Position numbers and translations under genes: made by a program
Part shown: in pieces, positions 25,514 to 33,746 of the stretch
Layout: every line of letters begins with the position of its first letter
Position numbering within the stretch: the first letter of the stretch is position 1
Assembly: GCF_041361465.1 (NCBI RefSeq)
Contig: NZ_JBGKAC010000001.1
Location: 744,001 to 808,000 of the forward strand
Reading direction: 5' to 3'
Origin: Halobaculum sp. MBLA0143
GTDB lineage: Archaea; Halobacteriota; Halobacteria; Halobacteriales; Haloferacaceae
DNA: 64,000 nucleotides
The notes under the pieces: generated by a model
What the model saw: only the letters and a program-made list of their open reading frames with translations
Database searches by the model: none
What the model was told of the DNA's origin: nothing

Positions 25514-25942
25514 ATGATACAGCAACTCAGAAACTGGACGGACGACTCGGACCGCGCGGTCAGCCCGGTAATCGGCGTGATCCTGATGGTGGCGATCACG
25601 GTGATCCTGGCTGCCGTCATCGGCAGCTTCGTGCTCGGAATCGGCGGCGACTTAGAACAGCCGCCACAGTCGCAGTTGAGCGTGTCGGCAACGGAGAACG
25701 CATCTGGCAACCTGAACGTCACCATCGCACACGACGGTGGTGACACGCTCACCGGAGACAATCTCCGGGTGATCGTCGAGAACTCGTCGTACTTCAGCCA
25801 AGACGGCACAGCGGACCTCGAGGTCGGTGATCAACAGACGATCGGCACAAATAAGAGCGCGATTCCGAGTGAGGTGAACGTCCGGATCGTCCACCTTCCC
25901 TCCGACAGTCTGCTCGTGGACACGAGCGTCAGAGTCGAGTGA
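25514..25942 (+). CDS. Type IV pilin
   Basis: A 142-residue PilA-like pilin. The N-terminus has the archaeal class III signal: a short charged leader, then DRAVSPVIGVILMVAITVIL, the hydrophobic assembly helix, where a prepilin peptidase cuts before the helix. The C-terminal domain is a small beta-rich head containing the sequons NAS, NVT, NSS and NKS, which AglB could glycosylate. It would function in surface adhesion or biofilm pili. No other pilus genes lie beside it, so it uses a biosynthesis system encoded elsewhere. Confidence 0.9.
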   Translation: MIQQLRNWTDDSDRAVSPVIGVILMVAITVILAAVIGSFVLGIGGDLEQPPQSQLSVSATENASGNLNVTIAHDGGDTLTGDNLRVIVENSSYFSQDGTADLEVGDQQTIGTNKSAIPSEVNVRIVHLPSDSLLVDTSVRVE

Positions 25943-25987
25943 CGCCCGAACGAGGGGCCTAAATCCACGCCGGCCTTCGGGGCCGAT

Positions 25988-27337
25988 GTGACAGACTACA
26001 ACGTTCTCTTGGTGATCGCGGACAGTCTCAGAGCCGCGAACACCTCCGCCCTGGGCTACCGACGAGAGACGACGCCGTTCCTCTCGGCGTTCGCGTCGGA
26101 GGCGACGGTGTACACGCAGGCCCGGGCGCCGAGCAACTGGACGGTGCCGAGTCACGTCTCGATGTTCACTGGCCACGACGCGGCGGCCCACGAGTTCGAG
26201 ATCACGGACCGGTTCCGACTCGGCCACACGATCTGGGAGGAGCTGGCCGAGCGGGGGTACGACACCGGACTGTTCTCGGACAACCCGTTCTTGACGGCCC
26301 ACGAGAGCGGGCTGGATCGCCCGTTCCAGACGGCCGAGGGGACCCCGGAGTCGTGGGACGAGACGTACGACACGGGCGGCAGCCTGGGCGACTGGCCGAA
26401 CGGGTTCTACTACGCGGATCGGCTGCTGGAGTGGGCAGACGGGCGCGACCGGTGGGCGGCGTGTCTGAACCTGATGGACACCCACCGACCGTACGAGCCC
26501 CGGGCGGCGTACGACGAGTGGAGCGACGACCGGGTGCGGGCGCTCCAAGAGGAGATGGGGTACAAGTGGCACTGGGAGTTCCTCGCCGGCGAGGTGTCGC
26601 TGGGGTTCGCGTCGTTGTTGGAGGCGATCTACGACGGTGGGGTGCGGCAGGCGGACGCGATCTTCGAGCAGTTGCTCGCCGGGCTGGACGACGCCGGGAC
26701 GCTGGAGGACACCCTCGTCGTGTTCACGTCGGACCACGGCGAGGGACTGGGAGAGGCGACGGCTCTGGAGTCGGAGCCGCCGGCGGTGAGCCACCGGCTC
26801 GGTACCCACGACAATCTGTTTCACGTTCCGTTGGTAGTGCGGGCGCCGGGCCAGCGGCGCGGGCGTCGAGTAGACGACCTGGCGACGCTGACGGCGTTCC
26901 CCGACGCCGTGCGAGCGTTGGCGCTGGGGGAGGCTCCGGTCGACGGCGGGGCGTTCGTCGCCGACGACGGGGTCGCGCTGGCGTCACAGCGACCGATCAC
27001 GGCCGCGATGCGCGAGGAGGCGGAACGGATCTGTGGGTCGGCGACCCCGTACGCCCGACGAGCGGACGTGGTGTACGAGGATCGCCCGGGCGACGCGGTG
27101 GTCAAACGGGCCCGGTGGGGGCCGGACGGCTACGAGACGCTCCGTCGGGGGCGACGGGAGGCGACGGACCGGGGAGAGATCGACGGCGACCGGGTCGTCG
27201 CGGCACGCGACGACCACCGCGGGTCGTCGGTGACGCTGGGGGAGCCGTTAGACGAGATCACCGAGTTCGCCGACGCCTCCGACAACGAGTTCGCCGAGGG
27301 GTTAGACGAGCGGTTGGACGCACTGGGCTACCGCTGA
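25988..27337 (+). CDS. Sulfatase-family (alkaline phosphatase superfamily) hydrolase
   Basis: A 449-residue enzyme of the sulfatase/phosphatase superfamily. Metal-site elements are VIADSLRAANTSALGY (Asp12 and Ser) at the start, the nucleophile region NWTVPSHVSMFTGH (about 49-62, with Thr or Ser where sulfatases have Cys/Ser), and FTSDHGEGLGE (about 243-253, the Asp-His metal pair). Members in archaea are linked to sulfated or phosphorylated glycans of the surface. No signal peptide is seen, so it acts in the cytoplasm. The GTG at 25988 lies 45 bases after the pilin stop. Confidence 0.85.
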   Translation: MTDYNVLLVIADSLRAANTSALGYRRETTPFLSAFASEATVYTQARAPSNWTVPSHVSMFTGHDAAAHEFEITDRFRLGHTIWEELAERGYDTGLFSDNPFLTAHESGLDRPFQTAEGTPESWDETYDTGGSLGDWPNGFYYADRLLEWADGRDRWAACLNLMDTHRPYEPRAAYDEWSDDRVRALQEEMGYKWHWEFLAGEVSLGFASLLEAIYDGGVRQADAIFEQLLAGLDDAGTLEDTLVVFTSDHGEGLGEATALESEPPAVSHRLGTHDNLFHVPLVVRAPGQRRGRRVDDLATLTAFPDAVRALALGEAPVDGGAFVADDGVALASQRPITAAMREEAERICGSATPYARRADVVYEDRPGDAVVKRARWGPDGYETLRRGRREATDRGEIDGDRVVAARDDHRGSSVTLGEPLDEITEFADASDNEFAEGLDERLDALGYR

Positions 27338-27436
27338 CGTCGACCGGCCGACGGGGCGCCCGCCGACGTCGACTGACCGGTGGAGACTCGCCGACCGGAC
27401 CGACACCTACTGGTCGCTGCGGGGACGAGCGGGCGT

Positions 27437-28534
27437 GTGACCGACGACACGCTCGCGCGACTCGTCTGCCCGGAGTGTGAGCGGGAGTACCGCGACAGGT
27501 GGCGGTGTCGCTGTGGTGCGCCGCTGTCGTACGCCGAGCCGCCGACGGCGCTTGCCCGCGAGGCCGGCGACCCGCCCGACACGGCCGGCCACCCCGGGCT
27601 GTGGCGCTACGAGTCGCTGCTCCCGGAGTCCCCGCTGGTGACGCTCGGCGAGGGCGGGACCCCGCTCGTCGCGGCACCGGCGTGGGACGCACAGTTCAAG
27701 CTGGAGTACGTGTTCCCGACGGCCAGCTTCAAGGACCGTGGAGCGACGGCGACGCTGTCGCGCGCGGCGGCGCTGGGTGTCGATCACGTGGTGGAAGACT
27801 CCTCGGGCAACGCCGGCGCGGCAGTGGCGACGTACGCCGCCCGGGCTGGAATCGACGCCGAGGTGTACGTCCCGGCGGACGTGAAGCCGTCGAAGCTGAC
27901 GGCGATCCGACGAGCCGGCGCAGCGCCCGTCCGGGTGGAGGGGAGCCGCGGCGACGTGACGGACGCCTGTGTCGAGGCGGTGGAGACCGGCGACGCCTGG
28001 TACGCCAGCCACGCCTGGCGACCGTCGTTCCTGGCCGGGACCGCGACGGTCGCGTACGAGATCGCGGCCCAGCGCGACTGGACGGCGCCCGACGCCGTCG
28101 TCGTCCCGTTGGGTCACGGCACCCTGTTTCTGGGGGCGTACTACGGCTTCCAGGCGCTCCTGGCCGCCGGGTGGATCGAGGAGCTCCCGCGTCTCTTTGC
28201 GGCGCAGGCGGCCGGTACGGCGCCGGTCGTCGCCGACAGAGCCGGGGCGACGGCCGCGGCCGGCGACAACGACCTCGCGGATGGGATCCAGATCGCCGAC
28301 CCGGTGCGGCGGGCGGAGATCCACACTGCGCTCCGAGAGACGGACGGTGACGCCGTCGCCGTGTCCGGCGAGACCGTCGAGACGGAGCTGGACCGGCTCG
28401 GCCAGGCGGGGTTCTACACGGAGCCGACGTGTGCGACCGCACCGGCCGCGCTCCGACAGTTCCGCCAGCGGGGCGTCCTCGCGCCCGACGCCGACGTGGT
28501 CGTCCCGCTCACCGGGTCCGGACTGAAAACGTGA
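27437..28534 (+). CDS. Threonine synthase-like PLP enzyme
   Basis: A 365-residue fold-type II PLP enzyme. It keeps an N-terminal zinc-ribbon-like start (CPEC ... CRCGAPL), the PLP lysine at Lys99 in PTASFKDRG, and the phosphate loop DSSGNAGAAVATY. It is shorter than ThrC at 8167, lacks the NPTGT element before the lysine (PTAS instead), and its glycine loop is PLGHGTLFLG. It may act on a related amino-acid substrate or be a second threonine synthase. The GTG at 27437 is 100 bases after the sulfatase gene. Confidence 0.85.
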   Translation: MTDDTLARLVCPECEREYRDRWRCRCGAPLSYAEPPTALAREAGDPPDTAGHPGLWRYESLLPESPLVTLGEGGTPLVAAPAWDAQFKLEYVFPTASFKDRGATATLSRAAALGVDHVVEDSSGNAGAAVATYAARAGIDAEVYVPADVKPSKLTAIRRAGAAPVRVEGSRGDVTDACVEAVETGDAWYASHAWRPSFLAGTATVAYEIAAQRDWTAPDAVVVPLGHGTLFLGAYYGFQALLAAGWIEELPRLFAAQAAGTAPVVADRAGATAAAGDNDLADGIQIADPVRRAEIHTALRETDGDAVAVSGETVETELDRLGQAGFYTEPTCATAPAALRQFRQRGVLAPDADVVVPLTGSGLKT

Positions 28535-28679
28535 CCCACCCAGGCCCGCCGCTGTCGTCCGGCAGCCGTCACCCCCCGGTGCGTCGGTAGTCGAAGATCC
28601 CAGCCTCCAGAGTCGGTTTCGTACCGGAGTTGTTCTCACTGATCTGCCGTGAAACGGGCTGTAGAGCCTCCGAGACTCA

Positions 28680-28708
28680 CTATCACGATAGTTCGACTAT
28701 CGTCGTGA
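28680..28708 (+). promoter_or_regulatory. Palindromic operator of the winged-helix gene
   Basis: The imperfect palindrome TATCACGATAG-TTCGA-CTATCGTCGTGA (one extra base in the right arm) lies immediately upstream of a TATA-like run TAGTTTTACG at 28711-28720, which is about 34 bases before the ATG at 28749. This is the place where a dimeric repressor would block assembly of the basal factors, probably autoregulation. Bases 28535-28679 hold no other feature. Confidence 0.6.
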
Positions 28709-28748
28709 GGTAGTTTTACGTGTGTCGAAGCCATGGTGGCGTGTACGA

Positions 28749-29015
28749 ATGCACACGGCACACGCGAGTCACACGGGGGAGTCGGGCGAGGAGTCGGTGA
28801 ACGCTGTCGCACCCGAGAGCGTCACCGTCCCGGACACGGTCTCGTCGCCGCGCGCGAAGCTCGTCTACCTGTACCTGGCGACACACGGGCCCGTGACGGA
28901 GTCGGAGCTGTGTGAGGGGCTCGACATGAAACTGATCTCGTTGTACAGCGTCCTCGGGACACTCCGAGACGCCGACCTGGTGGTCCGTGACGACGGACGG
29001 TACGCTCTGGTGTGA
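28749..29015 (+). CDS. Small winged-helix DNA-binding protein
   Basis: An 88-residue protein whose C-terminal two thirds form one winged helix-turn-helix: RAKLVYLYLATHGPVTESEL (helices 1-2), CEGLDMKLISLYSVLGTLRD (recognition helix), and ADLVVRDDGRYAL (wing). It resembles single-domain TrmB/MarR-like haloarchaeal regulators. The ATG at 28749 is preferred because the TATA-like box at about 28715 would otherwise lie beside a GTG at 28722. The palindrome upstream suggests it binds its own promoter. It converges on a 28-codon membrane gene. Confidence 0.75.
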   Translation: MHTAHASHTGESGEESVNAVAPESVTVPDTVSSPRAKLVYLYLATHGPVTESELCEGLDMKLISLYSVLGTLRDADLVVRDDGRYALV

Positions 29016-29020
29016 CGCGA

Positions 29021-29107
29021 CTACAGGAGGCTGATGGCGACGCCGATCAGTAACAACAGGAAGAACACCACGACCACTCCGAGGAAGAACCTGTCTGCGC
29101 CCTCCAT
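29021..29107 (-). CDS. 28-residue membrane microprotein
   Basis: A 29-codon frame on the minus strand from the ATG at 29105-29107 to the TAG at 29021-29023. The product begins MEGADRFFLG and then is one continuous helix, VVVVFFLLLLIGVAISLL. The short charged head plus single transmembrane helix and clean start and stop resemble tiny haloarchaeal membrane proteins. It ends five bases from the stop of the winged-helix gene. Function unknown. Confidence 0.6.
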   Translation of the reverse strand: MEGADRFFLGVVVVFFLLLLIGVAISLL

Positions 29108-29209
29108 ACGCTAGACGTGTCCGGGACGAGCCAAAAGCGTTCACCGTCGTGCCACGGCCCGGTGACGGCACCACGGAATCCTCTTGTCGGTGGCACCGGA
29201 GACTCCGGC

Positions 29210-29785
29210 GTGACACAACTGGAACTCGACTGGGTGCGCGAACGACGCGCGGCCTACGAGCGTGCCTACCCGGACGTACCGTCCGAGACCCGCGAGATCG
29301 AGGTGTCTGCCGAGGAGTTCGCCGACTACGAGCGGGTGGAGCCGTACCGCGGCAGCGCCCACGTCTGGGTCGTCCGCGACCCCGAGGACGCACCGCCCAC
29401 CTCCCCCTCGACGGACGAGGAGCCGGACGACCGCCCGCGGGTGCTCCTGTTGTTCCCGCGTGGTGAGCGAGAGTACTGGGGTATCCCCGGCGGCGGAATC
29501 GAGCCCGGCGAGGATCACGAGACCGCAGCCGTCCGCGAGGTGCGCGAGGAGACCGGCGTCGACTGTGACCCGAGTGACCCCTGGCTCGTCCTCCACCGCA
29601 TCTGGTCGGTCCCCGACACGGACGACGCCAGCCACTCGCTGCACCTGTTCTACCGCGGGACGTACGCCGGCGGCGAGATCTCGGTCCAGCCGGGCGAGGC
29701 GAACGGCGCCGCGTGGTTCGCAACGCTGCCGGCGCGCCGCGGCGAGTTCGTCGACCGGCGCGCCACAGAGTGGCCGCCGGAGTGA
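29210..29785 (+). CDS. Nudix hydrolase
   Basis: A 191-residue Nudix-fold pyrophosphohydrolase. The full Nudix box is present (GGGIEPGEDHETAAVREVRE followed by ETGVD, about residues 98-121, matching G-x5-E-x7-R-E-x2-E-E-x-G). The N-terminal 60 residues are an extra helical and acidic segment, common in haloarchaeal members. Substrate could be a nucleotide or other nucleoside diphosphate compound. The GTG at 29210 is chosen because it begins the family sequence VTQLELDWVRERRAAYE. It converges on the GH97 gene with ten bases between. Confidence 0.88.
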   Translation: MTQLELDWVRERRAAYERAYPDVPSETREIEVSAEEFADYERVEPYRGSAHVWVVRDPEDAPPTSPSTDEEPDDRPRVLLLFPRGEREYWGIPGGGIEPGEDHETAAVREVREETGVDCDPSDPWLVLHRIWSVPDTDDASHSLHLFYRGTYAGGEISVQPGEANGAAWFATLPARRGEFVDRRATEWPPE

Positions 29786-29795
29786 GCCGTCCCAG

Positions 29796-32534
29796 TCAGG
29801 ACGGCCGGATCCGCATCGCCGTCCCGCCGCCGGCGGCCATCGAGATTGTCACCGTGTCGCCGGCCCCGACGCCGTACTCCGAGACGGACACCTCGTCCGG
29901 CGCTGTCTCCACGTCCGTCCCCGGCGCGTCGGCGTACTCCGTCACCGTCCAGCCGCCGACGGGCGACAGGAAGTCCAACGACACCGTCACGTCGCGGGCG
30001 TTCCCGTCCGTCATCGCCCCGAGGTACCACTCGTCGCCCGACCGCCTGGCCGTGACGACGTAGTCGCCGATTCCGGCGTCGACGACCCGGGTCTCGTCCC
30101 AGTCTGTCGGCACCGCCTCCACGAAGTCGAACGCCGGCACCGTGTCGTAGTTCTCTCGACTCGGGTCCACGTCGCCGAAGTTCGCCGCGACCGGCGACTC
30201 CCCGCCGGGGGCGCTCACGCCGACCGCGTCTAGATTGAACCCGCCGACGTCGTACGCGTTCAGCTTCACCGCGACCGTGTTGTCGCCCGCTTGGAGGTCG
30301 ACCGACACCGTGTGGATCTGCCAGTCGTCCCAGTAGCTCGTGAACGGCGGCCGCAGTGGTTGCTCCGCCCCGTCGACGACGAGCGTCGCCTCCGGTCCGT
30401 CGTCCGTGACGACCTGCCTGTTCTGCTCGGCGTCGGCCGCGTACCGGAGGTGGAGGTCGTACGTCCCCGCGCTCGGCACGCTGACGGCGAACGACACCGT
30501 CGCCCCGTCCGGCTCGCGGCTCGGGTCGATCGGGACGTAGTTCCCGCCGTAGCAGTTCCGCCACTGGTCTGCCGTGATCATCCCGTCCAGTTCCCCGGCG
30601 GGCGCCTGGACGAACTCGCCGACGGACAGCGTCGGCGACACGTACGCCTCGATCCGGTCGGCCGCCATCTGGAGCCCGGCGAGGTACGTCGGGTACATCG
30701 CCAACTGCTTGGCGAGCGTGCTCTGGACTCGACTGGGGTCGTTGTCCTCGAACGTCAGATCGAAGATCCCGGGCTGGTAGCTCGTCGGCCCCGCGAGCAT
30801 CCGCGTGAACGGCAGCGTGACGTGGTGCTCCCGCCCCACGTCCGCGCCCAGTTCGCCGAAGCCGTCGTACTCCTGCGCCTTCACCACCTCCCGTGCCGCC
30901 ACGTTCGGGTACGTCCGGATCTCACCCGTCGGCGGCAGCCCCTCGTGGATCTCCAGCATCTGCCGGTTGGCGGCCGCCTCCCGCATCACCAGCCTGTGGT
31001 GGTTGACGGACCGCTGACAGTGCTGGGTGTGGCTCGCGGTCGCGCCGCTCCCCTCGAACCCCAAGCCGGGATCTTTCACGTAGCCGTTCTTGATCGACCT
31101 GATCCCCGCCGCCTCGTACTCGGGGAAGATCCCCCGGTCGATCTCGTCTTCGTAGGTGACGACGTTGCCCGCCGTCTCGTTGTGGATCGTCAGTTCCACG
31201 GACTCCGAGAGGCCGGCGCCGTAGTCCGTCACCGTCGACACGTCGAAGTCCGGGTAGGAGTCGTCGACGCCCATCTGGAACCCCGTGCCGTCGCCGGGGT
31301 ACGTCGACCACCCTTCGTTCCACCCCTCCACGAGGACGCTGTCGATCCCGTGCTCGCTCGCGAACTTCATGTACCGCTTCGTCCGCTCCGTCCGGGCGCC
31401 GTGGATGTACTTCGCCGGGTTCTGGCCCGCGCTCGACAGCGCCGTGTCCGACCGGTACTCCCAGTTGGCGCTGCCGGCGATCATCATCCACCAGACGCCG
31501 ACGTACTTCCGGGCGTCCAGCCACGAGGTGTCGACACTCCCGTCCGCGGCCGTCGGGAACGCCGACTCGTCCAACGGCGACGCCAACAACGGAATCAGCT
31601 GTGACTCCACCAACTCCCCCGGCGTGTCGCCGATCTGGATCGTCCGCCAGGGCGTCCGGTGGGGCGCCGTCGCCTTCACCGACGACCCGTCCGGCAACGG
31701 CGCCAGCTCCACCGCCATCCGCTCGCTGCCGGAGCCGGACTTCGACGCCAGCGACATCTTCGCGTAGTCGTCCAGATCCGACTCGTGGACGCTCAGGTAC
31801 GTCCCGTCGTTCGTCCGCATCGTCAACGGCGTGTGTGCGCCCCGTTGGACGTAGTTGTCGTTCGGCCGCGTCGACGACCCGCCCGCGGGGATCTCACTCA
31901 GCCGCGACTCCGTGTACTCCTGCTCGTACCGGGGGTTCACCCACTCGTTCTCGATCCACCAGGACGTGTAGTCGCCCGCGAAGTTGAACTCCGTCGTCTC
32001 GCTGTCGATCGTGAACGACCCGAACTCCTCGTCGAACACGACCCTGAACCCCAGTCCGTCGTCGAACACCCGCGCCTCGAAGTTCACCGAACGCCCCGGG
32101 CCGTTCGTCTCCGCCAGCCCGACACGGAGGTAGCTGTACTCCTCAGACACCGTGTCGTAGGCCCCCCACTCCGGCTCCCACGTCTCCGTGACCGTCCCGC
32201 GTTCTGTCCCGGTCACCGTCACGTCTGGACCCGTGGAGAAGATCCCCGTCCCGAACGTCGACTGCCCCGCGAAGGTGAACCCCACCGGCGACGGGTCGAC
32301 GTGCGTCGCCCCCTCGTACGCCACCTCGTACTCCGGCACTCCCGAGGTCGCGTCGAGGGTCAGTTCGATCGACCCGTCCGGCGACGTGACCTGCTGTACG
32401 TCCCCGTCGTCACCGTTCGTCACCTGCGCCGCGACGGACTCCGGCACCGTCAGCGAGTACGCCGACGCCGCCAGTAGCCCCGAGAGCCCCCCCAAGAACC
32501 CTCGTCTGTCCAGCCGCCTGTCGTTGTCTGACAT
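29796..32534 (-). CDS. Secreted GH97-family glycoside hydrolase
   Basis: A 912-residue exported glycosidase. The Tat signal is RLDRRGFLGGLSGLLAASAY (residues 7-26). The N-terminal beta-sandwich (about 45-320) and the catalytic barrel follow, the latter with KYVGVWWMM, GIDSVLVEGWNEGWS and EIHEGLPPTGEIRTYPN, features of family 97 (alpha-glucosidases and alpha-galactosidases). Between the barrel and the C-terminal sheet sits an inserted carbohydrate-binding module (about 675-800, VSVPSAGTYDLHLRYA ... WQIHTVSVDLQAGDNTV), like CBM6/CBM35. It would work on alpha-linked oligosaccharides outside the cell. Calcium or general acid Glu assignments were not attempted. Confidence 0.85.
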   Translation of the reverse strand: MSDNDRRLDRRGFLGGLSGLLAASAYSLTVPESVAAQVTNGDDGDVQQVTSPDGSIELTLDATSGVPEYEVAYEGATHVDPSPVGFTFAGQSTFGTGIFSTGPDVTVTGTERGTVTETWEPEWGAYDTVSEEYSYLRVGLAETNGPGRSVNFEARVFDDGLGFRVVFDEEFGSFTIDSETTEFNFAGDYTSWWIENEWVNPRYEQEYTESRLSEIPAGGSSTRPNDNYVQRGAHTPLTMRTNDGTYLSVHESDLDDYAKMSLASKSGSGSERMAVELAPLPDGSSVKATAPHRTPWRTIQIGDTPGELVESQLIPLLASPLDESAFPTAADGSVDTSWLDARKYVGVWWMMIAGSANWEYRSDTALSSAGQNPAKYIHGARTERTKRYMKFASEHGIDSVLVEGWNEGWSTYPGDGTGFQMGVDDSYPDFDVSTVTDYGAGLSESVELTIHNETAGNVVTYEDEIDRGIFPEYEAAGIRSIKNGYVKDPGLGFEGSGATASHTQHCQRSVNHHRLVMREAAANRQMLEIHEGLPPTGEIRTYPNVAAREVVKAQEYDGFGELGADVGREHHVTLPFTRMLAGPTSYQPGIFDLTFEDNDPSRVQSTLAKQLAMYPTYLAGLQMAADRIEAYVSPTLSVGEFVQAPAGELDGMITADQWRNCYGGNYVPIDPSREPDGATVSFAVSVPSAGTYDLHLRYAADAEQNRQVVTDDGPEATLVVDGAEQPLRPPFTSYWDDWQIHTVSVDLQAGDNTVAVKLNAYDVGGFNLDAVGVSAPGGESPVAANFGDVDPSRENYDTVPAFDFVEAVPTDWDETRVVDAGIGDYVVTARRSGDEWYLGAMTDGNARDVTVSLDFLSPVGGWTVTEYADAPGTDVETAPDEVSVSEYGVGAGDTVTISMAAGGGTAMRIRPS

Positions 32535-32685
32535 CCGTGTTCGCCACTCTAGCTCGTAACCGTGTAAATCTTATGCGAAAAGGTTGGGATTACGTTCGGG
32601 TTCGGGTGTAGTTGTTTGCGACGGACGTTCGTTGATCTGTGCGTGTCGCCGGCGAGGGGTGATCTGCAGAGATTACAGGGCTGCC

Positions 32686-32700
32686 GAAAGGTATTTAAAT
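32686..32700 (+). promoter_or_regulatory. TATA-like box of the 32721 gene
   Basis: CGAAAGGTATTTAAAT combines a BRE-like purine run and a TATA-like box centred 25 bases before the ATG at 32721, so the transcript is probably leaderless. Confidence 0.65.
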
Positions 32701-32720
32701 TGCCCCCCGCGCCTAGAGGC

Positions 32721-33362
32721 ATGGTTATTCCAGACCCAGTGATCGCAACGAAAGAGGAAGTAGACGCTGCTGCCCTCGGAGGAGGGGAATCTGACGTAGG
32801 AGGATTCACCGTAGTGACAACTACGGCTGGTCTCCTCCTCTCAGGCCCTGCCGGTGCAGTGGTCGGGAGCATTGCGGGAGCCGTCCTCGAGAATCTCGGT
32901 GACGGTGAAGACAGCGAGGAACACGACAAGATCCTCGCCCGCGCCCTGACTGCCCTCAACGAGAGTGCAAGCGAATCAGCGAGGCTCCGGGTTCAGCATC
33001 TCGACGACGAGGACACGACCGATCTCGACTCTGTCGAAGAGAGCGAGACGACGTACAACGTCTTCGAGGGTGTGGATGGATACCCGGATATTACTTACAC
33101 AGATCCAGGTGGTCCGACCGGAAATCTCGCCGTCGAAGTGGAACACAGCAGGAAACTCACCGCCGATCCTAAACACGTAGTCGATCAGCTACAGAAGTAT
33201 CGGGGCGATGGCTGCTCGACGGTGCTTGTCGTGGAGGCTGGCGCGGCGAGTGATGCCCACGATTGGCTTGTTGAGCGTGACGAGGTCCCGTCGCGGACGT
33301 ACGTCGCCGAAGGCCCTGCTCTCGGTCGATTCGTGCGAACGCCTGTCGAGGAATTTCGGTAA
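32721..33362 (+). CDS. Hypothetical protein with nuclease-like C-terminal region
   Basis: A 213-residue protein of no recognised family. Residues 25-60 are Gly/Ala-rich and hydrophobic (FTVVTTTAGLLLSGPAGAVV), resembling a membrane-seeking or glycine-zipper hairpin. The C-terminal half contains YPDITYTDPGGPTGNLAVEV and EHSRKL, then QLQKYRGDGCSTVLVVEAG, a layout like PD-(D/E)XK nucleases in which PD and E-x-E are followed by a helix carrying Gln. The last Lys is replaced by Glu, so catalysis is uncertain. AT-richer than neighbours. It lies between the GH97 gene and the repeats behind tRNA-Val, a position typical of accessory DNA. Confidence 0.6.
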   Translation: MVIPDPVIATKEEVDAAALGGGESDVGGFTVVTTTAGLLLSGPAGAVVGSIAGAVLENLGDGEDSEEHDKILARALTALNESASESARLRVQHLDDEDTTDLDSVEESETTYNVFEGVDGYPDITYTDPGGPTGNLAVEVEHSRKLTADPKHVVDQLQKYRGDGCSTVLVVEAGAASDAHDWLVERDEVPSRTYVAEGPALGRFVRTPVEEFR

Positions 33363-33429
33363 CTGCCGACGACCCGACAGGAGCAGATCTCGAACTCACC
33401 CACTCCACTTGGTCGCTCCCCGCTCAAAT

Positions 33430-33615
33430 TTCGCTGTCGGGGTGGATTCGAACCTCGGTCGTTCCGCTCACTCCGTTCGCTCCACTCCCTGGTTCGAATC
33501 TGCCCACCCACTTCGATACCACGGACGCCTCGCTCCACTCGCGGGTCGCTTCGCTTCCCGCTCGCGTCGCTCACCGTTGCGAGGTATCAGAAGTGGGTTG
33601 GGGCGGATTCGAACC
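33430..33615 (-). repeat. Inverted and direct copies of the tRNA-Val 3' end
   Basis: The T-arm and acceptor of tRNA-Val plus flanking TGATACC (33583-33615) are an inverted repeat of 33490-33520 (TGGTTCGAATCTGCCCACCC then ACTTCGATACC). The spacer is built of GAGCG/AAGCGA-type units. A further direct copy, GGTGGATTCGAACC, lies at about 33441-33454. This is the same arrangement as beside tRNA-Tyr at 21638. Confidence 0.75.
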
Positions 33616-33668
33616 GCCGGCCTCCTCCATGTCAAGGAGGTGTCATAACCGGACTAGACTACCAACCC
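33594..33668 (-). tRNA. tRNA-Val (GAC)
   Basis: A 75-base cloverleaf on the minus strand. Acceptor GGGTTGG pairs with CCAACCC; the anticodon stem CCTCC/GGAGG holds TTGACAT (anticodon GAC); the T stem is GGCGG/CCGCC with loop TTCGAAT; the discriminator is A. No intron and no encoded CCA. Confidence 0.95.
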
Positions 33669-33746
33669 GGGCCGTCTCTGACGCACCCAGACGTACCGCC
33701 GATACCCATTTCAATCCGTCGATTGCAGACGACACCCCGCCGCCCG

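Noticed and set aside
21638-33615. tRNA-Tyr and tRNA-Val tail copies as att sites bounding an integrated element
   Set aside because: No integrase gene is present, the copies lie within 230 bases of their own tRNA, and the Tyr and Val copies do not match one another as attL and attR would.
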